Assembly: GCF_007827795.1 (NCBI RefSeq)
Contig: NZ_VITI01000001.1
Coordinates: forward strand, 434,001-498,000
Direction of reading: 5' to 3'
DNA length: 64,000 nt
From: Azospirillum brasilense
GTDB lineage: Bacteria > Pseudomonadota > Alphaproteobacteria > Azospirillales > Azospirillaceae
In this document: piece by piece, positions 27,789-36,711 of the stretch
Layout: each line of letters starts with the position of its first letter
Position numbering within the stretch: position 1 is the stretch's first letter
Notes under the pieces: model-generated
Database searches by the model: none
What the model saw: the letters and a program-made list of their open reading frames with translations, nothing else
Told to the model about the DNA's origin: nothing
Made by a program: the position numbers and the translations under genes

Positions 27789-28298
27789 TCACCGCCCGCC
27801 GCGCGCCGCCCGATTCGCCGCGGCCTGCTCGTCGATCACCGCGCCACGGGTCGGCGCGGCGCCGCTGTCACCGTAGCGCTGGATCTGGGCGCTTCCTCCA
27901 AGCTGTTTCGCGATGGCCGCGGCAATCACGTCCCGCCGCTGCGCTTCGGACAGGGCCGCGGTCTGCCGCTCCAGCGCGGTCCAGTCGAGCCGCGCCGCAA
28001 GCCCGTTGCTCATCTGCGTCTGCCCGTCCCGCCAGACGGCGGCGACGACCTGACCGCCCTGCCGGAACACGGTGTGGGCCTGCACGGCGCGGCTGCGGGC
28101 CGCGACCGCCGGGTCCACGGCGTTCGGGTCGCCGGCGATCCTCATCTGCTGCTGAAAGGCGGAATCGCCGACCCCGACCCGCGCCATCATGTCCGGCGTG
28201 GCCTTGGTCGCCGCCGAAAAGCGGGTGACCGCGCCACCGTTCAGTGCGTACGCGCCCGACGGACCATATCCCGGCGCGGAGACGGACAGGCTGCTCAT
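27789..28298 (-). CDS. Protein of unknown function, glycine/alanine-rich start
   Basis: 169 residues, not recognised. The N-terminus (MSSLSVSAPGYGPSGAYALN) is low-complexity; the middle, from about residue 60, is a predicted mixed region with AVQAHTVFRQGGQVVAAVWR and TQMSNGLAARLDWTALE. There is no signal peptide or membrane helix. The start at 28298 is preceded by GGGAG. It ends 22 bases from the convergent helicase gene. Its last codons lie within a GC-rich inverted repeat (around 27777-27812) that could fold in the transcripts. Confidence 0.6.
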   Translation of the reverse strand: MSSLSVSAPGYGPSGAYALNGGAVTRFSAATKATPDMMARVGVGDSAFQQQMRIAGDPNAVDPAVAARSRAVQAHTVFRQGGQVVAAVWRDGQTQMSNGLAARLDWTALERQTAALSEAQRRDVIAAAIAKQLGGSAQIQRYGDSGAAPTRGAVIDEQAAANRAARGGR

Positions 28299-28487
28299 GA
28301 AGCACTCCCTGGTTGATCTTCGATCCCTCTTCGACAACCTTCTCTGTAGCAGTTTCCATGCCATCCCCAGCGACGCCTGACCGCAGGCGCTCGCCGAAGC
28401 GGAAGGGGGAGGGGCGTGGGCCGAATTTTCCCGGCAAGGGTGAAGGAAATGCCGATGGCATCGAACCATTTCCTTGCCCATCGAACA

Positions 28488-28516
28488 AAAGCCGCCGCGA
28501 TCGCCGCGGCGGCTTT
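28488..28516 (-). terminator. Terminator of the RTX gene
   Basis: AAAGCCGCCGCG (28488-28499) pairs exactly with CGCGGCGGCTTT (28505-28516), loop ATCGC. On the minus strand the stem is followed by TTTTGTT, so it should terminate the RTX transcript ending at 28540. Confidence 0.82.
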
Positions 28517-28539
28517 GTCGTTTCGTGGCGATGGCCCGG

Positions 28540-29169
28540 TCAGAGCAGCGTCGTCAGATTGGCTGCGTAGGAGTCGGAGCTGTACAGATACTCGATGGTG
28601 TTGTTGCCACCCAGATAGAAGTCCTGGATGATCACGCCATCATTCAGATAGCCGTCGCTGAAATCGGCCACGCTGGAGATCCACAGGTCGTTGCTTCCCG
28701 TCGGGCGGAAGAAGGCGAGATTGGCCATCGTCACATCGGTGAAGTACACGACGTCGGACGTGCCGCCGCCGTAGCCTGGCATCCCGGCTTCCGACTTGTC
28801 GTCGTTGATGAGATCGACGCCGCCATTCGCCGAATGATAATAGACGTCGTTGCCCGCCCCGCCGTACAGCGTGTCGTCACCGGCTTCGCCCAGCAGGTGA
28901 TCGTTCCCCGAGCTGGCCAGAAGGCTGTCGCTCCCGTTGCCGCCATACAGCGTGTCGTTGCCGTCGTCGCCGACCAGAATGTCGTTTCCGTTGAAGCCGT
29001 AGAGAAGATCGGCTCCGCTCCCGCCCTGGATCAGGTCGGGATAGCTGCTGCCATACACGGTGTCATTGCCGGCGCCCGCCGCGGAGCCGTTGGCGTTCTC
29101 GTACGGCCCAGGAACCAATCCCCGCAGATCGATCACTTCGGACGCGGACGTTCCATTGATAACGCTCAT
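28540..29169 (-). CDS. RTX-type calcium-binding protein, probably secreted
   Basis: 209 residues. Residues about 35-110 hold RTX nonapeptide repeats (GGxGxDxLx type), such as GGSGADLLYG, GNDILVGDDGNDTLYGG and GEAGDDTLYGGAGND, which fold as calcium-bound beta-rolls. The C-terminal 80 residues (YFTDVTMANLAFF, IIQDFYLGGNNTIEYL) resemble the post-repeat segment of type I secretion substrates, with a C-terminal signal and no N-terminal signal peptide. It is short and lacks a toxin or enzyme domain, and no type I exporter genes are near. The start is preceded by GTGGGGA. The surroundings are AT-richer than the window. Confidence 0.82.
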   Translation of the reverse strand: MSVINGTSASEVIDLRGLVPGPYENANGSAAGAGNDTVYGSSYPDLIQGGSGADLLYGFNGNDILVGDDGNDTLYGGNGSDSLLASSGNDHLLGEAGDDTLYGGAGNDVYYHSANGGVDLINDDKSEAGMPGYGGGTSDVVYFTDVTMANLAFFRPTGSNDLWISSVADFSDGYLNDGVIIQDFYLGGNNTIEYLYSSDSYAANLTTLL

Positions 29170-29546
29170 GTCGAATCCCCACTTATTTTATGCATCTTTC
29201 AATGAATGTCCGGAAAATTTCTTCATTTGACTGACCGCTGGTTTTCACCGGATCGGTCGATCATGGTCTCCGAACAGAGGCTTCCCAGCTTGCGCTCGGT
29301 TCTGCACACAACAGCACATGATTGAACACAATACGTGGAATGCTCTCCCTACGAGATCTGTCACGGTACCAATAAAGAGTCAACAACAATAAATTACACA
29401 CAAGAGCACGAATTTCGTTACTTACCTATCTAATCAAAATCAAAATACGAAATCAGCGAAGAGAACAACATGCCTATGTCGGCGATTTTCATCCTGCTTT
29501 CTATTGATACACGAACGAAGCGAGGAACCGGCCGCGTGTCGACATG
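29170..29546. other. Low-GC intergenic stretch upstream of the RTX gene
   Basis: About 375 bases without a credible gene and clearly less GC-rich than the rest of the window, especially 29330-29510. The minus-strand side next to the RTX start contains CATAAAAT about 30 bases before the ATG, a plausible minus-ten region. The base bias suggests acquired DNA or a long regulatory leader; I see no transposase, integrase or repeat ends. Confidence 0.5.
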
Positions 29547-29578
29547 AAAAGGCCCTCCACCCGATGGGGAGGAGGGCC
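29547..29578 (-). terminator. Terminator of the VOC-family gene
   Basis: GGCCCTCC (29551-29558) pairs with GGAGGGCC (29571-29578), with inner CCC/GGG pairs. On the minus strand the stem is followed by TTTT (complement of 29547-29550). It lies 39 bases beyond the stop of the gene at 29617. Confidence 0.75.
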
Positions 29579-29616
29579 AGCGTTCCGTTGAAAGACGATA
29601 AATTCCTACGCGGCCA

Positions 29617-30051
29617 TCACCGCGCGAAAATCTGCCCCATGTCCTGGAAGCTCTTGAATTCCAGGGCGTTCCCGCTCGGGTCGAGGAAGAACATGGTGGC
29701 TTGCTCGCCCACCTGGCCCTTGAAGCGGATCTGCGGCTCGATGAGGAATCGTACCCCCTCGGCCTTCAGCCTGTCGGCCAGCGCGTGCCAATCGTCCCAG
29801 TCCAGGATCACCCCGAAATGGCTGGCCGGCACCTCCTCGCCATCCACCGGGTTGGTGGCGCGGCTGCCGGCCTCCTCCGTCACATGAGCCACCACCTGAT
29901 GGCCATAGAGGTCGAAGTCGATCCAGCGGTCGGATTCCCGCCCCACCCCGCAGCCCAGCAGGCCGGCGTAGAAGGCGCGCGCCTCCTCCTTGTCGCGGAC
30001 GGGGAAGGCGAGGTGAAAGGGCGGAACGGGTTTGCGGTTGGTTGCGTTCAT
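29617..30051 (-). CDS. VOC-superfamily (glyoxalase/dioxygenase-like) protein
   Basis: A 144-residue single-repeat VOC protein. The start ([19 protein letters not shown]), the middle [12 protein letters not shown] and the end [14 protein letters not shown] match VOC metalloenzymes; the likely metal ligands are His13, His78 and Glu133 by family pattern. The substrate cannot be told from sequence. It lies 48 bases downstream of ugpC on the same strand and could be read from the ugp transcript; it has its own terminator. Confidence 0.8.
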   Translation of the reverse strand: MNATNRKPVPPFHLAFPVRDKEEARAFYAGLLGCGVGRESDRWIDFDLYGHQVVAHVTEEAGSRATNPVDGEEVPASHFGVILDWDDWHALADRLKAEGVRFLIEPQIRFKGQVGEQATMFFLDPSGNALEFKSFQDMGQIFAR

Positions 30052-30099
30052 GCTCGTCGGGGCCTTCGCCCCCTCCCTGCTGGTGGTTCCCTAACCAAC

Positions 30100-31173
30100 T
30101 CAATCCGCCAAACGCCGTCCCGTCTCGGCATCGAACAAGTGCAGGGCGTCGGGCGGCGCGCCGACGCGCAGGGTCTCGCCTTCGCGGCAGAACGGCAGAC
30201 CGGCGACTCGGACCACCATTCCCTCCCCGTCCGGCAGGCGGCCGTAGACCACCGTGTCGGCGCCCAGCGCTTCCACCAGATCGACCGTGACGATCAGCGG
30301 CCCGTCGCCGGACGTGACGGCCAGATGCTCCGGCCGCACGCCCAGCTTGATCGGCCGCCCGGCCATGTCGGGCCGCGGGCGCGGCAGAAGGAAGGCGGTG
30401 CCGCCGGGCAGCGCCACCCCCTGCCCGGCGGCGTCGAAGCGCGCGTCCAGCACGTTCATCGGCGGCGACCCGATGAAGCCGGCCACGAACAGGCTGGCCG
30501 GGCGCTGGTAGACCTCCAGCGGCGTGCCGACCTGCTCCGCCACCCCGTGATTCATCACCAGGATGCGGTCGGCGAGCGTCATCGCCTCCACCTGATCGTG
30601 CGTCACATAGAGGCTGGTGATGCCCAGTCGGTCCTGGAGCCGCTTGATCTCGACGCGCATCTGGGTGCGCAGCTTGGCGTCCAGGTTGGACAGCGGCTCG
30701 TCGAACAGGAAGGCGGCGGGCTCGCGCACGATGGCGCGGCCCATGGCGACGCGCTGGCGCTGCCCGCCGGAGAGCTGGCTGGGCCGGCGGTCGAGGAAGC
30801 GGCCAAGCTCCAGGATCTCCGCGGCCTTCGCCACGCGCGCCTGGATCTCCGCCTTGGGCAGGCCGCGGATTTTCAGCCCGTAGGCCATGTTGTCGAACAC
30901 GCTCATGTGCGGGTAGAGCGCGTAGTTCTGGAACACCATGGCGATGTCGCGGTCCTTGGGCTCCAGCCCGTTGACCACCCGCCCGCCGATGGCGATCTCG
31001 CCGCCGGTGATGCTCTCCAGCCCGGCGACCATGCGCAGCAGCGTGGATTTGCCGCAGCCCGAGGGGCCGAGCAGCACGAGGAACTCCCCGTCCGCGACGC
31101 CGATGTCGATGCCCTTGATGGCCTCGACGGCGCCGTAGGACTTGCGGACCCGATTCAGATCGACCGTTGCCAT
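30100..31173 (-). CDS. ugpC: Glycerol-3-phosphate ABC importer ATPase UgpC
   Basis: 357 residues, a MalK/UgpC-type ABC ATPase. Walker A is GPSGCGKST, the Q loop is [13 protein letters not shown], the signature is [14 protein letters not shown], Walker B is [12 protein letters not shown], and the C-terminal regulatory TOBE/OB domain spans about 240-357. It powers the importer encoded by the three genes upstream. The order ugpB-A-E-C and close homology to Ugp proteins make sn-glycerol-3-phosphate or its diesters the likely substrate. It starts three bases after the ugpE stop. Confidence 0.9.
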   Translation of the reverse strand: MATVDLNRVRKSYGAVEAIKGIDIGVADGEFLVLLGPSGCGKSTLLRMVAGLESITGGEIAIGGRVVNGLEPKDRDIAMVFQNYALYPHMSVFDNMAYGLKIRGLPKAEIQARVAKAAEILELGRFLDRRPSQLSGGQRQRVAMGRAIVREPAAFLFDEPLSNLDAKLRTQMRVEIKRLQDRLGITSLYVTHDQVEAMTLADRILVMNHGVAEQVGTPLEVYQRPASLFVAGFIGSPPMNVLDARFDAAGQGVALPGGTAFLLPRPRPDMAGRPIKLGVRPEHLAVTSGDGPLIVTVDLVEALGADTVVYGRLPDGEGMVVRVAGLPFCREGETLRVGAPPDALHLFDAETGRRLAD

Positions 31174-31176
31174 TTC

Positions 31177-32049
31177 TTATTTCTCGCTGTCCACAAGGCC
31201 TTTGACGAACCAGCGCTGCATCAGCACGACCACCGCCACCGGCGGCAGCATGGCCAGCACCGTCGTCGCCATGATGAGGTTCCAGTCGGTCGCGGCCTCG
31301 CCATTGCCGATCATCTTGGTGATGCCGATGACCACCGTCTCCATCTCCGCGCTGTTGGTGATCAGCAGCGGCCACAGATACTGGTTCCAGCCGTAGATGA
31401 AGAGGATGACGAACAGCGCCGCGATGTTGGTGCGCGACAGCGGCAGCACCACGTCCACGAAGAAGCGCAGCGCGCCCGCCCCGTCGATCTTCGCGGCCTC
31501 CACCAGCTCGTCCGGGATGGTCAGGAAGAACTGCCGGAACAGCAGCGTCGCCGTGGCCGAGGCGATCAGCGGGATGGTCAGCCCGGCGTAGCTGTCGATC
31601 AGCCCGAGGTTGGCCACCACCTCATAGGTCGGGATGATCCGCACCTCGACCGGCAGCATCAGCGTGATGAAGATCATCCAGAAGAAGACCATGCGCAGCG
31701 GGAAGCGGAAGAAGGCCACCGCGTAGGCCGAGATGATCGAGATGGCGATCTTGCCCAGCGCGATGACCAGCGCCATGACGAGGCTGTTCCACATCATGAT
31801 GCGCACGGGCGTGTGCATGACGCGGTTGCCCTGCGATTCGCTCCAGGCCGAGGCGTAGTTGTTCAGCATCTCCCCGCCCGGCGTCAGCGGCAGGTTGCCG
31901 CGTCCGATGGTGGCGGCGTCCCAGGTCGAGCCGATGACCGTCACGTAGATCGGGAAGGCGAAGATCAGGACGCCCAGCATCAGGATCAGGTGCGGGACCA
32001 TGTCCATCAGGCGCCCGCCGGAGCGCGGATTGGCGCGGTCGCGGGTCAT
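31177..32049 (-). CDS. ugpE: Glycerol-3-phosphate ABC importer permease UgpE
   Basis: 290 residues, six predicted membrane helices, MalG-type permease. The coupling-helix motif EAAxxDGA-x-x-x is seen as [14 protein letters not shown]. The N-terminal helix begins near residue 16 after a basic start. It overlaps the ugpA stop by four bases and is followed by ugpC, so permeases and ATPase are made together. Confidence 0.9.
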   Translation of the reverse strand: MTRDRANPRSGGRLMDMVPHLILMLGVLIFAFPIYVTVIGSTWDAATIGRGNLPLTPGGEMLNNYASAWSESQGNRVMHTPVRIMMWNSLVMALVIALGKIAISIISAYAVAFFRFPLRMVFFWMIFITLMLPVEVRIIPTYEVVANLGLIDSYAGLTIPLIASATATLLFRQFFLTIPDELVEAAKIDGAGALRFFVDVVLPLSRTNIAALFVILFIYGWNQYLWPLLITNSAEMETVVIGITKMIGNGEAATDWNLIMATTVLAMLPPVAVVVLMQRWFVKGLVDSEK

Positions 32050-32930
32050 GAGTAATGCACCTTGCGCTCGACGAAGCGGAACTGGATGGCGGTCAGCGCG
32101 ATGACGATGACCATCAGGATCACCGACTGCGCCGAGGAGCCGCCCAGGTCGTGGTTGACGACGCCGTCCTGGTAGACGCGGAAGATCAGCGTCTCGGTCG
32201 CCTTGCCCGGCCCGCCGTGGGTCAGGGCGTGGATCGTGCCGAAGGTCTCGAAGAAGGCGTAGACGATGTTCACCACCAGCAGGAAGAAGGTGGTCGGCGA
32301 CAGCAGCGGGAAGGTGATCGTCCAGAAGCGGCGCACCGCCCCCGCCCCGTCGATGCTCGCCGCCTCAAGGACGGAGCGCGGGATGGCCTGCAGCCCGGCC
32401 AGGAAGAAGATGAAGTTGTAGGAGACCTGCTTCCAGCTCGCCGCCAGGATGACCATGGTCAGCGCCTGCCCGTCGTTCAGCCGGTAGTCCCAGGCGTAGC
32501 CGAGGTTGTTCAGCGCGCGGCCCAGGATGCCGATGTCCGGGTTGAAGATGAACATCCACAGCACCGCCGCCACGGCGGGCGCCAGCGCGTAGGGCCAGAT
32601 CAGCAGCGTCTTGTAGGCCGCCGCCGCCCGGATCTTCGCATCGGCCAGCACCGCCAGCCCCAGCGCGGAGGCCAGCGACAGGAGGGTCACCGACGCGCTG
32701 AAGACGATGGTGGTCTTGACCGTCTCCAGATAGTTCGGGTCGCTCAGCACCGCCTGGAAATTCTCCAGCCCGACGAACTGGCTGCGCAGGCCGAAGGCGT
32801 CCTGGAGGTGGACCGACTGCCACAGCGCCTGCGCCGCCGGCCAGATGAAGAAGATCAGCGTCACCGCCACCTGCGGCGCCAGCAGCAGGTAGGGCAACGC
32901 CCTGTTGTCGAAAATCACGCGACGTTGCAT
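32046..32930 (-). CDS. ugpA: Glycerol-3-phosphate ABC importer permease UgpA
   Basis: 294 residues, MalF-type permease with six helices and the coupling motif [16 protein letters not shown] start at ATG 32930 ([19 protein letters not shown]); the longer reading to 32999 runs into the repeat. A complex fold-back element lies between it and the binding-protein gene. Stop and ugpE start overlap. Confidence 0.9.
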   Translation of the reverse strand: MQRRVIFDNRALPYLLLAPQVAVTLIFFIWPAAQALWQSVHLQDAFGLRSQFVGLENFQAVLSDPNYLETVKTTIVFSASVTLLSLASALGLAVLADAKIRAAAAYKTLLIWPYALAPAVAAVLWMFIFNPDIGILGRALNNLGYAWDYRLNDGQALTMVILAASWKQVSYNFIFFLAGLQAIPRSVLEAASIDGAGAVRRFWTITFPLLSPTTFFLLVVNIVYAFFETFGTIHALTHGGPGKATETLIFRVYQDGVVNHDLGGSSAQSVILMVIVIALTAIQFRFVERKVHYS

Positions 32931-32944
32931 GGAATCCCTTTCAA

Positions 32945-33126
32945 CCCTCTCCCCTCCGGGGAGAGGGTGGCCCGAAGGGCCGGTGAGGGGGTTGCGCATC
33001 GCGGAACGCCCGGCATAAGCACAAGCCCCTCACCCCTGCCCTCTCCCCGCTTTCGGCGGACCAAAGGTCCGCCTGTCGCGTCAGCGCAAACGGAGTTTGC
33101 GCGTGAGCGGAGCGGAGGGGGAGAGA
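32945..33126. repeat. Complex fold-back repeat between ugpB and ugpA
   Basis: The left half, 32945-32991, has the same hairpin core as the repeat at 3584, including GGCCCGAAGGGCC and GGTGAGGGGG. The right half contains two perfect stems: GGCGGACC-AAA-GGTCCGCC at 33055-33073 and GCGCAAAC-GGA-GTTTGCGC at 33084-33102. Placement between a binding protein and its permease is the classic place for REP hairpins that raise binding-protein levels relative to permease. It is non-coding. Confidence 0.8.
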
Positions 33127-33130
33127 ACAC

Positions 33131-34468
33131 TCAGTTCTTGTTGGCGCGCTCGAAGTTGCGCAGGACCGTGTCGCCACGCTTCACCGCGTTGTCCAGCGCC
33201 TGCTGGGCGGTCTGCTGGCCCTGGAACGCCCGCTCCATCTCCTCCTGGATGATGTTGCGGATCTCCGGCAGGTTGCCCAGCCGCAGGCCCATGGTGTTCT
33301 CCGTGGTGGCCGTGCGGGTCAGCTGCTCCGCCGGAACCTCGGCACCGGGGTTCTTGTCGTAGAAGCCTTCCTTCTTCGCCAGCTCGAAGCCCTGCAGCGT
33401 CACCGGGACGTAGCCGGTGTCCATGTGCCACTTGGCGTCCACCTCCGGACGGGCGAGGTAGCTGAAGAAGGCGGCGACGGCCTTGTACTCGTCGGCGGTG
33501 CGCTTGGGCGAGGTCATCACCCAGAAGGCGGCGCCGCCGATGATCGAGTTCTTCGGCGAGGCGATGGCGTCCGGCCAGTAGGGCAGCGGCGCCGCGCCCC
33601 AGGCGAACTTGGCCTCCTTGACGATGCGCCCGCGCAGGCCCGACGAGGCCTGGATCATCGCGCACTCACCCGACGGGAACAGCGAGTCCGCGGCGTTGTC
33701 GCGGCCGCCGTAGCGCAGCGCGCCTTCCTTCTGCAGGTCGATCAGCGTCTGGAGATGCTTCACGAAGAACGGGTCGTTGATCTTCAGCGTGGCGTTCAGC
33801 CCGCCGAAGCCGTTGGCCTCCGACGCGAAGGGCTTGTCGTGAAGCGCGCCGACCTGCTCGAACTGCGTCCAGGTCGGCCAGGAGAAGGTCATCGGGCAGG
33901 TCACGCCCGCCGCCTTCAGCTTGCGCGCCGCGTCGGCCACCTCCGGCCAGGTCGCCGGCGGCTTGTTGGGGTCGAGCCCGGCCTTCTGGAAGGCGTCCTT
34001 GTTGTAGAAGGTGATGGTGGTGGAGCTGTTGAACGGCAGGGCCATCATCTTGCCGTCCTTGGAGCTGTAATAGCCCCGGACCGCCGGGATGTAGGCCGCG
34101 GCGTCGAGCCCCGACCCCGTCTCGCTCATCAGCTGGTGCACCGGCTTGATGGCCGGGCCGGCGGACAGCATGGTGGCGGTGCCGACCTCGAACATCTGCA
34201 CGACGTGCGGGGCGTTGCCGGCGCGGAAGGCGGCGATGGCCGCCTGCATCGTCTCCGGATAGCTGCCCTTGAAGGTCGGGTTGACCTGGACCTTGTCCTG
34301 GCTGTCGTTGAAGCCCTTCACCACCTGCTCGAGCTGGCCGCCGAGCGGCTGGGGCAGGCCGTGCCAGAATTCGACGACGGTCTTCTGCTGGGCGTAAGCG
34401 GCGCCGGTGAAACCGGCGGCGAGCGCGAAGGCGGCCGTCGAGACGGCGAGCTTGCGGCGGGTCAGCAT
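33131..34468 (-). CDS. ugpB: Glycerol-3-phosphate periplasmic binding protein UgpB
   Basis: 445 residues, extracellular solute-binding protein family 1. The signal peptide is MLTRRKLAVSTAAFALAAGF, with cleavage near AYAQ-Q around residue 26. The mature domain starts VVEFWHGLPQPLGGQLE, typical of UgpB. ATG 34468 is preceded by GGGAGAGA. It heads the operon and is separated from ugpA by a hairpin element that probably favours its higher expression. In other bacteria ugp is induced by phosphate starvation; I do not see a convincing PHO box here. Confidence 0.9.
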   Translation of the reverse strand: MLTRRKLAVSTAAFALAAGFTGAAYAQQKTVVEFWHGLPQPLGGQLEQVVKGFNDSQDKVQVNPTFKGSYPETMQAAIAAFRAGNAPHVVQMFEVGTATMLSAGPAIKPVHQLMSETGSGLDAAAYIPAVRGYYSSKDGKMMALPFNSSTTITFYNKDAFQKAGLDPNKPPATWPEVADAARKLKAAGVTCPMTFSWPTWTQFEQVGALHDKPFASEANGFGGLNATLKINDPFFVKHLQTLIDLQKEGALRYGGRDNAADSLFPSGECAMIQASSGLRGRIVKEAKFAWGAAPLPYWPDAIASPKNSIIGGAAFWVMTSPKRTADEYKAVAAFFSYLARPEVDAKWHMDTGYVPVTLQGFELAKKEGFYDKNPGAEVPAEQLTRTATTENTMGLRLGNLPEIRNIIQEEMERAFQGQQTAQQALDNAVKRGDTVLRNFERANKN

Positions 34469-34782
34469 GGTGGTCTCTCCCTGGAACCAATCGATTGCGT
34501 GATGTGCTGACATGCAGGGCGCGGGTTGCGGTCCCGCGACGGTCTTGTGAAGATTTGGTGACGTGTCCGGAACACGCGCGCAGGGGCGCGCCGCATCCGC
34601 TCCTCGCGGTTGCAACGTTGATCCTGCGTAAGGCATGGAACGGGACTTAAGGCGGTGGCGGATGTTGCGCCGGCATCGATGGTTTTCCTCCCCGCATGTG
34701 TGTTTCTTTTTTGCAAGCCTTAAGGACAGAGGGGGAGGCTGTCAATCAGCCGTACGTATCAGTACGGACTATCACCTTTACG
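34469..34782. other. Gap upstream of ugpB with an inverted repeat
   Basis: 314 bases without a gene. It includes CCGTAC-GTATCA-GTACGG (34750-34767), a perfect 6-base inverted repeat suited to a dimeric regulator. On the minus strand TTGACA (complement of 34740-34745) could be a minus-35 element for ugpB, but the matching minus-ten is weak. No PHO box is clear. Confidence 0.4.
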
Positions 34783-35175
34783 TCATCTCTCGGGGTGCCA
34801 TGTTTGGGCGAGCGCCCACAGCGCGGAGTCGTCCCGGCACAGGGACCCGGCCAGTTGCGACAGGCTGTCCCCCATCAGGCCGGAGGAGCGCAGCAGGCAG
34901 TAGGACCGGCTCGGCGCCGACAGATAGAGCGACGCCGTCGGGGCCGCGACCGGCGGCGCGGGATACAGCGCGGCGGGCGGCGGGCAGTAGTAGGGCTGCG
35001 CACCGGGGTTGTAGCCGGGCACCAGCCGGTCCAGGCCGGGCCGGGGACCGAAGACACAGCCGCGCTGGTCCCAGTCCAGGCTTGTCGTCTGCGCGGCGGC
35101 GGGCAGGACGACGAAGGCGGCCATCGTCATCCCCGCCAGACAACCGGCCAGCCGGCACCCTGCTTTGCGATGCAT
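34783..35175 (-). CDS. Small exported proline- and cysteine-containing protein
   Basis: 130 residues, not recognised. ATG 35175 follows GGAGGGAAGC on the minus strand and gives a clear signal peptide (MHRKAGCRLAGCLAGMTMAA, cleavage near AAAQ-T, about residue 29). The mature part is Pro-rich (PYYCPPPAALYPAPPVAAP) with four cysteines, which could form disulfides in the periplasm. No function can be assigned. Confidence 0.6.
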   Translation of the reverse strand: MHRKAGCRLAGCLAGMTMAAFVVLPAAAQTTSLDWDQRGCVFGPRPGLDRLVPGYNPGAQPYYCPPPAALYPAPPVAAPTASLYLSAPSRSYCLLRSSGLMGDSLSQLAGSLCRDDSALWALAQTWHPER

Positions 35176-35382
35176 GCTTCCCTCCGATCCCAGGCCGCGC
35201 CCATGGCGCACCCAGACCATGACGCCGGGGCCGGCGGGCCGTGAACGGCCCCGGCCTTCGGAGGAAGTATGCGCGCTCCATCGACGCCCGGCGCGGCGCC
35301 GATGGACGGGTCGGCAAGCGCAAGCGAGGACGGCGCTCTCTGTTCGTTCGGTGGGAAGGAGGAAAGGCGGCTCCCCGCCCCG

Positions 35383-36513
35383 TCACGCCGCGCTGCTGTT
35401 CTCGACCGGCAGTTCCTCGGCGCTCTCCGCCGCCAGCGGGACTTCCACCGCGAAGACGGACCCCTTGCCGGGCACCGAGCGCAGCGAGACCGGCAGGCCC
35501 AGCAGAGTCGCCAGACGCCGGACGATGGCGAGGCCGAGCCCCAGCCCGTGCCGACGGTCGCGGTTCGGGTTGCCGAGCTGGCGGAAGTCGTCGAAGATCG
35601 CCGACTGGTCGGCGGGAGCGATGCCGATGCCGGTGTCCCACACCTCGATGCGCAGAGCCCCGCCGCGCCGCCGCGCCGCCAGCAGCACGCCGCCCGACTC
35701 GGTGAAGCGCAGGGCATTCGACAGGATCGGGCGCAGAAGCTGCTCCAGCAGCACCGGGTCGGTGCTCACCTCCGCGTCCGCGGGGCGGACGTTGAAGCGC
35801 AGGGCCTTGGCGTCGGCCTCCGGCGCGAACTCGTTGAGCAGGCGGCCCAGCGTCTCGTCGATGGGGAAGGTCTGCACCTGCCTCCGGACCAGCCCGGCCT
35901 CCAGCTTCGACACGTCCAGCAGGGCGCGCAGGAGCGCTTCCGCCGCCTCGATCGACATTTCCAGCTTCTCGCCCAGATCGCGCGCGCCGGGATCGGTCAG
36001 GCGCCCCATCAGCAGATGATGGAACAGGTGCATGGCCTGGAAGGGCTGGCGCAGGTCGTGACTGGCGGCGGACAGGAAGCGCCCGATGGCGGTCCGTCCC
36101 GTCTCGGCCTCCTCGCGGACCCGCTCGGTTTCGGCCTTCGCCCGCTCGGCCTCGGCGCGGGCGGCGGCCAGCGCGGCGGCGTTGGTGTCGGCGATGGCGG
36201 CGACCGCGGTGATCACCCCGTCCGCGTCGCGCACCGGGCTCAGCACCATTTCGCCGCGGGGAAGCAGGCCAAAGGCCGACACCGGGACCCCGGTGAGGAC
36301 AACACGGCGGACCTGTGCCTCGACCTGGGAGACGATGGCCGCCGGAACACCCAGCTCGGTCAGTTCCCTGCCGTCCACCTCCTCCGGCAGGCAGCCGAAG
36401 GCAGCGGCGAAAGCCTGATTGACCACGAGAAGCCGCGCGTCCAGCCCAAGCAGAGCGTGAGCGGCGCCGTTGGCGGAGACCAGAGCCTCAAGCCAGATCG
36501 CACGATCCGTCAT
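35383..36513 (-). CDS. PAS sensor histidine kinase, cytosolic
   Basis: 376 residues: a PAS domain (about 1-125), a coiled coil rich in Glu/Ala/Arg (about 125-150), HisKA with the phospho-His in SAASHDLRQPFQAM, and HATPase with LLRPILSNALRFTE, VWDTGIGIAPAD and HGLGLGLAIVRR. There is no membrane segment. I start at ATG 36513; GTG 36552 is an alternative adding 13 residues. It has no adjacent response regulator, so it is an orphan kinase. The SHDLRQP H box is typical of kinases that often come as hybrids. Confidence 0.85.
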   Translation of the reverse strand: MTDRAIWLEALVSANGAAHALLGLDARLLVVNQAFAAAFGCLPEEVDGRELTELGVPAAIVSQVEAQVRRVVLTGVPVSAFGLLPRGEMVLSPVRDADGVITAVAAIADTNAAALAAARAEAERAKAETERVREEAETGRTAIGRFLSAASHDLRQPFQAMHLFHHLLMGRLTDPGARDLGEKLEMSIEAAEALLRALLDVSKLEAGLVRRQVQTFPIDETLGRLLNEFAPEADAKALRFNVRPADAEVSTDPVLLEQLLRPILSNALRFTESGGVLLAARRRGGALRIEVWDTGIGIAPADQSAIFDDFRQLGNPNRDRRHGLGLGLAIVRRLATLLGLPVSLRSVPGKGSVFAVEVPLAAESAEELPVENSSAA

Positions 36514-36711
36514 ATGACTTTCGGTTGAGTTCTTACCGGTATACTCGCCCACGACTTCACCACTTACACTGAGATTTCAGCGCATTTATTCGGCCACTTG
36601 GCCTACGAAGTCAAATATCACATGCAAAACTCACTTGGGACAAATTCCGTTTGAATGTGAAGGACAACGGCCCCATTGGCCCCGGCCGGCCATGCGGGCT
36701 ATAAGTCAGGT

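Noticed and set aside
34469..34782. PHO box upstream of ugpB
   Set aside because: CTGTCA-like halves occur once (around 34738) but no second half at the right spacing was found.
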